The position numbers were made by a program, and so were the translations under genes. A stretch of 64,000 nucleotides of DNA from Alkalihalobacterium chitinilyticum (GTDB taxonomy: Bacteria > Bacillota > Bacilli > Bacillales > Bacillaceae_F). Of the stretch, positions 8,593-17,248 are shown in pieces; positions within the stretch are counted from its first letter, which is position 1, and the number at the start of each line of letters is the position of its first letter. The stretch lies in contig NZ_JAOTPO010000010.1 in the NCBI RefSeq assembly GCF_029028005.1, forward strand, positions 1 to 64,000, in the 5' to 3' direction. The notes under the pieces are model-generated. The model saw nothing but the letters and a program-made list of their open reading frames with translations, did not search any database and was not told the DNA's origin.

Positions 8593-8970
8593 ATGTATTT
8601 TTTAGATGATGAACATTATGAGAATTATAGATGGTTAACAAAATTATATAGTGTACAAGAGGGAAGAGGTGGGGAATACGAAGCTAATATCTACATTGCA
8701 GCTGTTCCAGATATCTTTAAAAGCTATAATAAAGAGAGAATTGATATAAGTTATGGGCCACTTGTAGGACTCATTTATGATGAACATGCTAGAGAAGGTG
8801 GTCATAATAGGGGGAGTCTGACTAACTCTTCATGGGAACTAATTAAATATGGTATGTCTTTATATAACTCTTACAATATTTCTTTAGATGAGACTTTTGC
8901 ATATATTACAGATGAAGATTTAATAAAAGTCTGTGTTCAAGGAATTTATATTCGTACAAAGCTTTGTTGA
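8593..8970 (+). CDS. hypothetical protein, DUF6075-like, 125 aa
   Basis: This cytoplasmic protein opens FLDDEHYENY and has the internal pattern EANIYIAAVPDIFKSY, a Gly-rich turn and a late helical segment ending LIKVCVQGIYIRTKL. The layout resembles DUF6075 proteins, which are common on Bacillus mobile elements and have no known function; this assignment is from memory of the family pattern. GGGAGAG lies just before the ATG at 8593. It sits alone between a terminator and the second tandem-repeat copy. A weak hairpin, CCCACT/AGTGGG, follows at 9051-9065. Confidence 0.65.
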   Translation: MYFLDDEHYENYRWLTKLYSVQEGRGGEYEANIYIAAVPDIFKSYNKERIDISYGPLVGLIYDEHAREGGHNRGSLTNSSWELIKYGMSLYNSYNISLDETFAYITDEDLIKVCVQGIYIRTKLC

Positions 8971-9126
8971 GAAACGACAAGAAAGGTCAACAGAAAAATA
9001 ACTTTTCTTGCGCTCTCTCACCCAACCTAGTTAGGACAAAACGACACACGCCCACTGAGAGTGGGTTATTTACTAACTATAGTTTTCTTTCACATTATCA
9101 ATAGAGTTCAATTTAGTATAAGGTTT

Positions 9127-9182
9127 CTAAGGGTACGCAGGAATGGAGAAAAAAAGCCTAAGGGTACGTAGAAATGAAGAAA
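9127..9182. repeat. second locus of the ~31-bp repeat
   Basis: One complete unit (9133-9163, one substitution, A7 run) and a degenerate partial unit (9164-9182) match the array at the left edge. The copy directly abuts the broken end of the hsdR remnant, so the repeat marks a junction between accessory segments. Confidence 0.9.
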
Positions 9183-9229
9183 CAAGAGAAAATTTTTTTC
9201 TTAGGATAGGAATTAACTTTTCTTTTCAA

Positions 9230-10123
9230 AATATAATCCAAAGCCTTTTCACAGAAGAAGAGATCTTAGAAGCATTCCAACCTTTCTATGAAATTACGAC
9301 ATTAAAAGAAGAAGTGAACTTAAATTTAATTTATGATACACAAAGTAAGTTACGTAAATTTGCATTGTATAATGACGATGATATCGTACAAGTAATGAAA
9401 CTAGTAAAACAAGCACAAAAGAAGCAAAATTAGCGTTTACTAGGTCGTATATCTAGTTTATTCAAGCCTGTCATTCAGCGCTATGAGTACTTACCAGAAG
9501 ATACACAATATGAATTCAGAGTAACACTACGTAATTTTGGTAAATGGTATAACTATGTCGCACAGTTAGATCGTACATTTGATATGGAATTATTAGAAGA
9601 AAACATTTATACAAGCTATTTACTAAAATTTATCCTTAAAGAAAAGCGTGAAAAAGGGTATATTGCGGATAAAGTTAAGCTTGAATATTATAAATTGCAA
9701 AAGGATTTTGAAGGCGAAATTATGCTTGTTGCTGAAAACGAAGAGGGTGGTACATTAAAGCACCCTGAAGAATTTAACGCTAACGTAAAGTCAGTAGAAG
9801 AACGTGGTTTGTTAGAAGAAATCAATCATCGAATTAACGAAAGGTTCCTAGAAAAATTTATGACCGAGTTATTGTAGAGACATTGCACAAGGCATTTACA
9901 GAAGAACGTGATGCGAAAATAGTAAACATGGCTAAAAATAATAGCCAAGAAATTTTTGAAAATAGTTTGTTTAAAGACGTGTTCCTTGATCGAGTAATCG
10001 ATAAATATACCAAAGATGCAACGGCTTACCAACGATTAATAGGAGCAGATGATTCATACTTTAAAACTGTTTATGCATTTTATAGCTGCGGGTGTTTATA
10101 AGAAATTGCGGTCAGAATCATAA
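9230..10123 (+). pseudogene. hsdR: type I restriction enzyme R subunit, decayed C-terminal fragment
   Basis: The reading frame matches only the C-terminal ~290 residues of HsdR, the motor/endonuclease subunit of a type I restriction system. Recognisable stretches are LTEEEIL-type start FTEEEILEAFQPFYE, VKLEYYKLQKDFEGEI, RINERF, and FLDRVIDKYTKDA near the end. The N-terminal nuclease and helicase domains are absent. Three lesions are visible: an in-frame TAG at 9431-9433 after which the same frame continues as RLLGRISSLFKP; a frameshift or small deletion near 9865-9875, where INERF should run into DRVIVETLHKAF; and an extra A at 10084, after which the frame ends AAGVYKKLRSES at 10123. No hsdM or hsdS lies in the window. 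It is a relic, not a working enzyme. Confidence 0.85.
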
Positions 10124-10459
10124 GTAGCAATCAGAAATATAAATTACCTTATAGTACACCCTCCTAGAGTAATTATAAATATATCTAGGGGGGTAATTTC
10201 ATTCAATTACTTCAATATGTAGCACTACTATACAAAAAACGAAGATGTATTAATATAAACGATTAAGGATAATTTAAATTTATTGTAGTGGATGGAAAAG
10301 GATAAGATTTACCTCTTGGTATCTCGGAAGGTAAATGTTCATGTAACACTACTTATAATTATTTTGACTATTTATAAAACATTACCATTATTTTATATCT
10401 TTATTAATTTATTTTTGATACGATAATAGTAAAATTTAACTGCATCAGGGGAGGTAAAT
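10124..10459. other. gap before the three-gene cassette
   Basis: ACCCTCCTAGA (10158-10168) and TCTAGGGGGGT (10184-10194) form an 11-bp hairpin with one wobble pair. It may be the old hsdR terminator, but its U tract is poor. The remainder is AT-rich, and no consensus promoter stands out before 10460. Confidence 0.4.
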
Positions 10460-10960
10460 ATGGCTGAATATGGAAAATTATTAAAAATGAATGAAATAAA
10501 CGGCTTTACTGTATCCTTATGCCTTTTTGATGACTTAGGACGAACAAGTTCCTATAGTCATATCATGCAAGAAAACTATAAGAGCGGTTATACTCAGGTG
10601 ATTATTAATTCGTATCTTATGTTAAAAATAGTAGAAGATATGCTCAGAGATGGTTGGACATTACTTTCTATATTTATTGATGATCCTAGTGTAGATGAGG
10701 AAACTAAAAAAGAGGTAAATTCTCTTGTTGAAGGTATAAAAAAGAATCCCTTAAATTTTAATAAGTTAAGTGAGTATTTAGAATGGGCTTTAGAGGATGG
10801 CTCGATTTTTATAGATAAAATTATGTTGGCTAGTAAGTTTAAAAATAGCTATAAAACTTGCGAATTGTATTCTAACGGAGTTCTTTTTGGAGATGCCAAA
10901 CAATTGGTCTTTTCTGATTATATTAAAAATATCGTTGAGGACTATTTAAATGAAGGATAA
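10460..10960 (+). CDS. cassette protein 1, unknown, 166 aa
   Basis: I do not recognise this family. The protein is soluble, mixed alpha/beta and slightly acidic, opening with a beta-type stretch GFTVSLCLFDD and containing a helical centre around residues 45-110. There is no signal peptide or membrane segment and no obvious nuclease, ATPase or HTH motif. GGGGAGG precedes the ATG by a normal distance. It overlaps the next gene by 11 bp and the third follows 12 bp later, so the three are almost certainly co-transcribed and work together. Position beside an hsdR relic on a repeat-bounded segment hints at a defence island, which is inference only. Confidence 0.75.
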   Translation: MAEYGKLLKMNEINGFTVSLCLFDDLGRTSSYSHIMQENYKSGYTQVIINSYLMLKIVEDMLRDGWTLLSIFIDDPSVDEETKKEVNSLVEGIKKNPLNFNKLSEYLEWALEDGSIFIDKIMLASKFKNSYKTCELYSNGVLFGDAKQLVFSDYIKNIVEDYLNEG

Positions 10961-11552
10961 ACTCCAGTCTGATATTTTTAAAACTTTATCTACTGCTTTC
11001 CTTGCTGGAATATCATATTTTATTGCTGATTTCTTCCAGGTTAGTACCCTCATTTTTAATTTTTCAGATGTTAAATGGCATGTAACTGTAAGTGTTGCAA
11101 TATATACAGCTGTTCTAAATGGTTTACTCTTGTATGCACTTTCAAAGAGAACGAACGTACAGGTAGTGATTATTGAGAGAAAAGATAGATCAGATAAAAT
11201 TCGTATATTCGATAAACCAAGAGCAACGGAGGTAAGGGTTACTGTTAATGGTAATTTAAAGAAAATAAGAAATAATGTAGAGGTTATCTTTCCGCAATGG
11301 ATTGACGTTATGCCAAAAGGCTCTCCAGATTTAAAACAAAGTGAAAATAATTCACATAACTACTTAATTGATTTATCCGGTATTGTTCAGAATAGTAAAA
11401 GTGAAGTTAGTATATTTTACTTTGATATTACTATGAATCCAATCTATGAAAAAACAGGTAGGGTAGGAGAAGTTCTTGCAAAAGTCAATGGAAGTACTTT
11501 GAGATATGCTAAAAGTGTAGAAAATTTAACGGTTCATTATAGTGCAGAGTAG
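10950..11552 (+). CDS. cassette protein 2, membrane-anchored, 200 aa
   Basis: Two hydrophobic helices near the N-terminus (about residues 13-35 and 46-65) anchor a ~130-residue soluble domain rich in beta strands. That domain includes ATEVRVTVNGNLKKIRNNVEVIFP and YLIDLSGIVQNSKSEVSIFYFD, suggesting an Ig-like or beta-sandwich fold. With both termini on one side and the first loop short, the domain is probably cytoplasmic, though topology cannot be settled by eye. The ATG lies inside the end of gene 1 (11-bp overlap), indicating translational coupling. No family is recognised. Membrane anchoring in a three-gene accessory cassette is typical of abortive or sensor-effector defence systems, but there is no direct evidence of that here. 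Confidence 0.75.
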   Translation: MKDKLQSDIFKTLSTAFLAGISYFIADFFQVSTLIFNFSDVKWHVTVSVAIYTAVLNGLLLYALSKRTNVQVVIIERKDRSDKIRIFDKPRATEVRVTVNGNLKKIRNNVEVIFPQWIDVMPKGSPDLKQSENNSHNYLIDLSGIVQNSKSEVSIFYFDITMNPIYEKTGRVGEVLAKVNGSTLRYAKSVENLTVHYSAE

Positions 11553-11564
11553 GAGGGATTATCA

Positions 11565-12509
11565 TTGTATAGTAAGTATATTGATAACTCAATAAATGAA
11601 GACGAGTCTTTTTTATCAATGGATGATATTTTATCGAATATTTTTAATTTCGAAGAATGGAGAACGGCTGAAATTGATCCTTTCACTCAGCGACCCTTAA
11701 AGTATGAAATTTCTAAAGTTTATGATGAAGATCAGAAAATAGAAATTAAAGGAACAGAGTTCAACTTTAACTACATTAAGTATTCTTATGATACCGTTAT
11801 TTCTGGACAAGAAACTAATCCTATATCTGTAGAACGATTAAAAAATACTAATGGTGCAATTGTAATTTATACAGATAGCATACGCACTCAATATCTTGTT
11901 GATAGAGCAAGAGGAGCCTCTGCATTAAGGATTTTACGCGTGATTAATAATTCGGATAAGAATAAAATAATTGAAGCGCAATCATTCAATATAACAGAGG
12001 ATTTTTTCATCTGGCTGATATCTAGATTTATGGATGGTCATAGAATAATAGATGAAGAAAATTCGTTAAGCATTAGCCGAATAATTGGTTTTAGGGGAGA
12101 GGGAAGTCAAAAACAAGCAATTCTCTCTGGCTCTGGAAATGAAGTAATGAATTTGCTAAGCTCTCTATCCTTTTTAATTGAAATGGATGTCATGACTGAA
12201 ATTGAAGTTCGTATAATAAGTGGTTCAGAGACTTATGAGATAAGGTTCTACTCGAGAAAATCTCAACTTGATGTTTTAGTCGATAACTATGTAGGTGAAT
12301 ATATGATGGTACCAAGTGAAGAAAGGAATCCAAGGGTTTTATTAAAAGCGTTTATTGATTTAATACCAAGCATTATGAACGCATACAATGAAGAAATAGA
12401 TAATGGAAATTGGACTAAGAATAGCAAAAGAGAGTTTACATTGGGTTTAGTTGATTCTGTAAAAGAAAAACTCAATATTTTATATCCATCTCAAAATACA
12501 GAGAGTTAA
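11565..12509 (+). CDS. cassette protein 3, unknown, 314 aa
   Basis: The TTG start has an AGGAGGG box at 11551-11557, right after the stop of gene 2. The protein is soluble, with an N-terminal mixed region, a segment GAIVIYTDSIRTQYLVDRARGASALRILRVI (~105-133, shown here only as a landmark), a middle domain containing DFFIWLISRFMDG, and a helical tail from ~250. No catalytic motif is evident. Lengths of ~200 aa (membrane) and ~315 aa (soluble) recall the Kiwa pair KwaA/KwaB, but KwaA has four membrane helices and I cannot match the DUF4868 pattern, so I do not claim it. A strong terminator closes the cassette at 12590. Confidence 0.75.
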   Translation: MYSKYIDNSINEDESFLSMDDILSNIFNFEEWRTAEIDPFTQRPLKYEISKVYDEDQKIEIKGTEFNFNYIKYSYDTVISGQETNPISVERLKNTNGAIVIYTDSIRTQYLVDRARGASALRILRVINNSDKNKIIEAQSFNITEDFFIWLISRFMDGHRIIDEENSLSISRIIGFRGEGSQKQAILSGSGNEVMNLLSSLSFLIEMDVMTEIEVRIISGSETYEIRFYSRKSQLDVLVDNYVGEYMMVPSEERNPRVLLKAFIDLIPSIMNAYNEEIDNGNWTKNSKREFTLGLVDSVKEKLNILYPSQNTES

Positions 12510-12589
12510 TGTTTCTATTGGTACTGTCTATTTTTAATATTAGTAAGGACTAATGCTTTCAAATATAAAATCAAATAAATATTAAAAGG

Positions 12590-12627
12590 AAAATAGGCAT
12601 TGGCAAATCACCAATGCCTATTTTTTT
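12590..12627 (+). terminator. terminator of the three-gene cassette
   Basis: AAAATAGGCATTGG (12590-12603) pairs perfectly with 12611-12624 around a seven-base loop and runs into Ts. It closes the unknown cassette. Between here and the next hairpin at 12774 I see no gene. Confidence 0.9.
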
Positions 12628-12773
12628 GCCTCTTAAACAATAACGGTGAACCGTATCATAAATAGTGTTAAAGCAGATAATAAAGAGTGGCTAGAAAAAA
12701 TCTATTAGATTTATTTAAATTACATTAAGAAGTGCTCGTTAATATAAAAAATCCTCCAGTTTGTTAGGAAGAC

Positions 12774-12818
12774 AAAAAGGAATTACCAATTCTATTTGAA
12801 TGGTAATTCTTTTTTATC
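12774..12818 (-). terminator. bidirectional terminator after VOC gene
   Basis: Bases 12774-12788 pair with 12801-12815 through 15 positions with one wobble. A and T tracts flank it on both sides. It ends five bases from the VOC gene stop. Confidence 0.85.
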
Positions 12819-12822
12819 TTAT

Positions 12823-13251
12823 TTATATATTCTTTTTATCTCTTTCTTGCATTTTTCTAACATGGTCTGAGTGGTAAGGGGAACCTTCAACTTCATTAAC
12901 CACACTAAATGGGTTACCATCTAAGTCAAAGAAATCAAAAAATTTCATCCCACCAAAATCATCAATTTCAGTAGTAACGATGCCATTGTTTTTAAAGTGT
13001 TGATGGGCAGTTTCAATATCATCAACAACAAAGTTATAATAGGCATTTTTCTGGTTACCCTTTGTGGTAAAGTCAGTGGGCTGCGGAGATTCAACTTCTA
13101 CCAAGGCTAATTGTGTTGAGCCAGTTGATAAATAAAAGGAAGCACCATCTCCCCAATGATCTATTATCTTAACACCAAGAAACTTCACATACCAATCTGT
13201 AGATTTTTCAATGTCTGTAACCGGAATAAATATACTACCTACTTTAAACAT
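12823..13251 (-). CDS. VOC superfamily (glyoxalase/dioxygenase-fold) protein
   Basis: This 142-residue protein carries two beta-alpha-beta-beta-beta modules. The first opens GSIFIPVTDIEKSTDWYVKFLGV and the second YYNFVVDDIETAHQHFKNNG, ending with FDLDGNPFSVVNE, whose final Glu is the usual metal ligand. Members include glyoxalase I, fosfomycin- and bleomycin-resistance proteins and dioxygenases; the substrate cannot be assigned. The upstream in-frame codons to 13287 are rejected because GGAGG lies eight bases before the ATG at 13251. It is a single gene facing away from its right-hand neighbour. Confidence 0.88.
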   Translation of the reverse strand: MFKVGSIFIPVTDIEKSTDWYVKFLGVKIIDHWGDGASFYLSTGSTQLALVEVESPQPTDFTTKGNQKNAYYNFVVDDIETAHQHFKNNGIVTTEIDDFGGMKFFDFFDLDGNPFSVVNEVEGSPYHSDHVRKMQERDKKNI

Positions 13252-13349
13252 AATCTTCCTCCCTTTGCACATAGCTCTTATCCACATTGACTAAATTCAA
13301 GTGTAACTGCACAACCTACTGTTAGATTTTAACATTACTATTTAATGGA

Positions 13350-14474
13350 ATGGAGATTACTGTTTTGCTTCTTTTTGGACTGGTTTTTCTGTTACTGTAT
13401 GGTCTTCTTGTTTATTATATAGGCTGGAGTGGCTGGCGATGGATGAAGTTTAGGGTACAGACTGAAGTATCATGGAAAATAAAAGTCATCTACATTGCTG
13501 TATTGATGGTGGTTGCGACTTCATTTGTAACGGGTAGATTGTTTGAAAATGTTATTTTATATTTTATCGGCTCGGTATGGATGGCGTTTTTTTATTTGCT
13601 GATAATTCTTTTGCCTGTTGTGCATATTAGTGTTTGGCTTCTACGTAATACTCAATTACCAAAAGAACATCTCGACAAATGGCCTGGAATGATTATCGTT
13701 GGATTGGTTTTTTCATTCATTGGGTATGGAATGTATAATGCTTACAGTCCAACTGTGCAAACTTACGATATACATATTAAAAAAGAGAGCCCTGCGATGG
13801 AGGACCTGAATATTGTTATGGCTTCAGATATGCATTTTGGGCTTCTTTTTGGTAAAGAACAGGCTAAGAAGATGGTGAAAAACATTAATAAGCTCGAACC
13901 AGATATCGTCTTGTTACCAGGTGATATTGTTGATGATCAAATCAATCAATTTATTAACCAAGGCATTGATGAGGCTTTAGCTGAAATCGTTGCTCCTTTG
14001 GGAGTATATGTCTCACTCGGAAACCATGATAAGCATAATGGCCCTATCGATGAGTTAATTGATACACTAGAGAGAGGCAATTTACGGGTATTGTACGATG
14101 AAGTAATACCAGTTAGTGAGAATATCCTTTTAGTCGGGAGAAGAGATCGTAGAGATGCTGAACGTGAAGAGGTTGCTGATTTAACGGAAGGGATTGACCT
14201 AACAAAGACCGTTATTCTAATGGATCACCAGCCTTATGATTTAGATATTGCAGAGCAGCAAGGAATTGATCTAATGCTTTCGGGTCATACGCATCTTGGT
14301 CAAGTCTTTCCTGGCCGCTTAATTACCAAACGGGTCTATGAAAACGATTGGGGATATCTGCAAAAAGGTCAGATGCATTCCGTTGTGTCATCTGGATTTG
14401 GATTTTGGGGTCCGCCAATTCGCATTGGTACTCGTTCGGAACTTGTACAAATCGATGTTATATTTGGATTATAG
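13350..14474 (+). CDS. membrane metallophosphoesterase (calcineurin-like)
   Basis: Four N-terminal membrane helices (to about residue 130) precede a calcineurin-like phosphoesterase domain. The two-metal signature is complete: MASDMHFG (~157), LLPGDIVDD, SLGNHDKHNG, MDHQPYD and SGHTHLGQVFPG near the C-terminus. Known relatives are Bacillus YkoQ/YpbG/YkuE-type wall or lipid phosphodiesterases, and the domain most likely faces outward. The ATG at 13350 has no ribosome site. A TTG five codons later (13365) is preceded by TGGAG and may be the true start. It is a single gene; substrate is not known. Confidence 0.88.
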   Translation: MEITVLLLFGLVFLLLYGLLVYYIGWSGWRWMKFRVQTEVSWKIKVIYIAVLMVVATSFVTGRLFENVILYFIGSVWMAFFYLLIILLPVVHISVWLLRNTQLPKEHLDKWPGMIIVGLVFSFIGYGMYNAYSPTVQTYDIHIKKESPAMEDLNIVMASDMHFGLLFGKEQAKKMVKNINKLEPDIVLLPGDIVDDQINQFINQGIDEALAEIVAPLGVYVSLGNHDKHNGPIDELIDTLERGNLRVLYDEVIPVSENILLVGRRDRRDAEREEVADLTEGIDLTKTVILMDHQPYDLDIAEQQGIDLMLSGHTHLGQVFPGRLITKRVYENDWGYLQKGQMHSVVSSGFGFWGPPIRIGTRSELVQIDVIFGL

Positions 14475-14780
14475 ACAGCGTTTCATCACGGTGGAAAGTA
14501 AGAAACCGTCCTTTCAGATGTAAAAGAGGGTTTATGCCTAATGGAAACGTTGCTATAATAAAGAATAAGTTAATATTTTTGGTTGGAGAAAAGGAGGGAC
14601 CAGCTTCGTTATAACCTTTGTTATAGTGTGAGTTGCGTCTCTTTTTTGTTATGAATGAGCAGGTTAGCTAGCCAAGTAATAAAATTGTCGTGAATGCCCT
14701 TTTGTAATACAGCCTTCGCGAAAATATGTTCTGAAAGAAATTTGTTTGATTATAAGAAACAAAAAGTGGGGATGATTATT
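14475..14780. other. intergenic gap
   Basis: Open frames here are tails of other frames. An imperfect hairpin around 14595-14645, ending CTCTTTTTTG, probably terminates the phosphoesterase transcript. Nothing else is supported. Confidence 0.4.
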
Positions 14781-15722
14781 TTGCTACTACAAAGTTGGTT
14801 TAAAATGTCAGATGGTCATGAGGTATTTATAAATCAATGGTATGATGAAAATGTAAAGCCCAGGGCTGTTTTGCAGCTTGCACATGGTATGGCAGAACAT
14901 TCATTTCGCTATGATGAACTTGCAAGATTTTTATTAACAAAAGGGATATTTATGGTTGCAAACGACCATCGCGGTCATGGAAAAACAGGAGAAAACAACG
15001 GAATTCTTGGTTTTTTCGCAGATAAAAATGGTTTTGAAAGAGTTGTAGAGGATATAAAAGAGATAAATGATAGTATTCATAATCAATACCCAGAAACACC
15101 AGTGTTCATCATGGGTCATAGTATGGGATCCTTTATAGTCCGCCGTTTTATCCAACGGTTTCATGATGTTGTTGAGGGGGTTATTTTGTCTGGTACAGGC
15201 GGAAACCCCGGCATTTCAGGGAAAGTAGGGAAATTAGTTGCAAAATCTCAAATACGAAAGATAGGTAATCGAACAGAAAGTCCATTACTAAATAAATTAT
15301 TTTTTGGGAACTTTAACAAAGGATTCAAGGAAGCAAAAACGGAGTATGATTGGTTAACAAGAAATCCACAGGAAGTTCAAAAGTATATTGAAGATCCTCA
15401 TTGTGGCTTTATCGCTACCTCAGGATTTTATTATGATTTAATATCTGGGCTTGAGACTATTCACCATCATCAAGAAGTAAAAAAAATAAACAAAGATTTA
15501 CCGATTTTTATTTTTAGTGGTGATCACGATCCTGTAGGTCATAATAAAAAAGGTGTGTTAAAAGTAATTCAACAATATAAAAAGGTAGGAATGAAAAACA
15601 TTAATTATACCTTTTACAAAGAAGGACGTCATGAAATGTTGAATGAATTAAATAGGGATGAAGTAATGAAAGATATTTATCAGTGGATTGATAAACAATT
15701 GGAGAACGGTCTCAATAGATAA
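14781..15722 (+). CDS. alpha/beta hydrolase, monoglyceride-lipase/lysophospholipase type
   Basis: This serine hydrolase would cleave acyl esters such as monoglycerides or lysophospholipids. The family landmarks are AVLQLAHGMAEHS (oxyanion HGMAEH), NDHRGHGKT, the nucleophile elbow GHSMGS, the acid in FSGDHDPVG and the base in EGRHEMLNE. There is no signal peptide, so it is probably cytoplasmic. The frame extends left to 14694, but GTGGGGA at 14766-14772 best fits TTG 14781, giving 313 residues, the usual family length. It is convergent with the transpeptidase gene and shares its terminator. Confidence 0.9.
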   Translation: MLLQSWFKMSDGHEVFINQWYDENVKPRAVLQLAHGMAEHSFRYDELARFLLTKGIFMVANDHRGHGKTGENNGILGFFADKNGFERVVEDIKEINDSIHNQYPETPVFIMGHSMGSFIVRRFIQRFHDVVEGVILSGTGGNPGISGKVGKLVAKSQIRKIGNRTESPLLNKLFFGNFNKGFKEAKTEYDWLTRNPQEVQKYIEDPHCGFIATSGFYYDLISGLETIHHHQEVKKINKDLPIFIFSGDHDPVGHNKKGVLKVIQQYKKVGMKNINYTFYKEGRHEMLNELNRDEVMKDIYQWIDKQLENGLNR

Positions 15723-15776
15723 ATGACTTGGTACCTAAAGTGGTAGAAAGAAATCGGCTAGTCACTTTGGTGACAT

Positions 15777-15815
15777 AATAAAACCAGGAAATCATAGCGA
15801 TATCCTGGTTTTATT
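15777..15815. terminator. bidirectional terminator
   Basis: AATAAAACCAGGA (15777-15789) pairs perfectly with 15803-15815. It lies between convergent genes and supplies U tracts both ways. The right arm ends two bases from the transpeptidase stop codon. Confidence 0.9.
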
Positions 15816-15817
15816 CG

Positions 15818-17248
15818 TTAATAGATAACAACTGGATCATAGACCCTTAAATTATCATAGACTTTTTTCATGACACTCGGTGGTACGTTGACGCAGCCGT
15901 TAGATCCTTGATTATGGTAGGCATTGCCTGACCAGTTACTACGCCAGTCTGCATCATGGAAGCCTTGACCGCTGTTTGTAAACGGTGCCCAATAATCGAC
16001 GTCAATGGCATAAGTTTCACTAGTGAGTGTGTATGGCGTTCGTTTAAAGAGAATGTACCACACTCCTGGTAAGGTATCTTGTTTTTTACTTCGGTCTCCA
16101 GTAACCACATGAGTAGTTAAGACTAATTCGCCTTCTCTGTAGATCCACATGCGTTGTTGTGCGATAGACACTTCAGCATACGTATGTCCAATACCGTTGT
16201 TTGCGGTAACGCCATAACCAAAGCCTTCACCGCCCCAGCCATTTCCGTAAATATTAGAAGCAGAAATTGACGTGTCACCGTTTTCAAAAGCTTCTAAGAT
16301 CAATTTTGACTCTTTTTCAACATCAAGTGCCCAGCCATACCCTTTTCCTTTAACTGATATAACAGAACCTGAATGAGTCTTAAAGGTAAAATCTTTCCCT
16401 AAAGTGGCTTGAGCGTCATTAATTTCAGCTACTTTCTTAGGAACCGTATGTTTGTTTATCACGATCTTCATATCTTCTGATACGGAAGCACTTGTAATAA
16501 GGTCGCTAGCTTTTAAGGAATAGACTTGGTCTTCTACCTCATACTTAATCGTATGCTGAAGGAAGTCCTCCAGTTTCTTTACTTGGTTTTGTACAAGTTC
16601 ACTATCTTCCTTGATGGGTTCTAGATAGAGAGGCTCTAGATAGATTTCACTCGTATACTCTTGCTTGTCGAACGCATCTAAAAGACGATTCACATCAAAT
16701 TGCTCACCATCAATACTTTCAGAAACGACAATTTCACCTTCTTCTAAGACGGCTTGCGCATTTACAGGGGATGTTAATTCATCATTCATAGTGATGAGTT
16801 GTTGCTCGAACTCAGTTCTCAGTACTTCGCTGCGATATTCGTCGGTTTCACTTGGCAGTATAAAATACGTTTTCGCTTCTGAAGATGGGAAAAAGGTCGC
16901 CTGACTTCTTAAAGTTTCTCTGATCTCAGGTAAGTCACTTTCTGTAAAGGCCATCTCTGTTTCTGTTCCTTCTAGAATGAGCTGGTCCCCAACATAAATT
17001 TGATTTTTAAGCACAGATGTTTGCATTTTTTCTAGCGCTTGATCAGCTGTCAGCCCGCTAACTTCTATTCCATTAATCGTAATGTTTGAATTAAAATGTG
17101 TATTTTGATAGTAGATCATTACTGTCAATATAAGTGCAGTAATAAAGATAATAATGGATAGAATGTACTTCCAGTTTTTATACCATTTATTAGGTTGTTT
17201 CTGTGGAAGATGATTTTCTTCTACAGATTGTTCTGCGGCATAACCCAT
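15818..17248 (-). CDS. L,D-transpeptidase with YkuD catalytic domain
   Basis: This 476-residue cell-wall enzyme would crosslink peptidoglycan through 3-3 bonds. A short cytoplasmic N-terminus and one membrane helix (YILSIIIFITALILTVMIYY, ~28-47) anchor it. A tandem peptidoglycan-binding-like region similar to that of enterococcal Ldt(fm) covers ~55-340. The YkuD domain occupies the last ~125 residues. The catalytic site reads HNQGSNGCVN with Cys about 452; the usual SHGC is SNGC here. A G-rich box (GGGGGGA) precedes the ATG. Predicted location is the outer face of the membrane. Confidence 0.92.
   Translation of the reverse strand: MGYAAEQSVEENHLPQKQPNKWYKNWKYILSIIIFITALILTVMIYYQNTHFNSNITINGIEVSGLTADQALEKMQTSVLKNQIYVGDQLILEGTETEMAFTESDLPEIRETLRSQATFFPSSEAKTYFILPSETDEYRSEVLRTEFEQQLITMNDELTSPVNAQAVLEEGEIVVSESIDGEQFDVNRLLDAFDKQEYTSEIYLEPLYLEPIKEDSELVQNQVKKLEDFLQHTIKYEVEDQVYSLKASDLITSASVSEDMKIVINKHTVPKKVAEINDAQATLGKDFTFKTHSGSVISVKGKGYGWALDVEKESKLILEAFENGDTSISASNIYGNGWGGEGFGYGVTANNGIGHTYAEVSIAQQRMWIYREGELVLTTHVVTGDRSKKQDTLPGVWYILFKRTPYTLTSETYAIDVDYWAPFTNSGQGFHDADWRSNWSGNAYHNQGSNGCVNVPPSVMKKVYDNLRVYDPVVIY

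Noticed and set aside
10950-12509. Kiwa (KwaA/KwaB) defence pair
   Set aside because: Lengths are similar, but the membrane protein has two helices rather than four and I cannot recognise the DUF4868 pattern in the larger protein.
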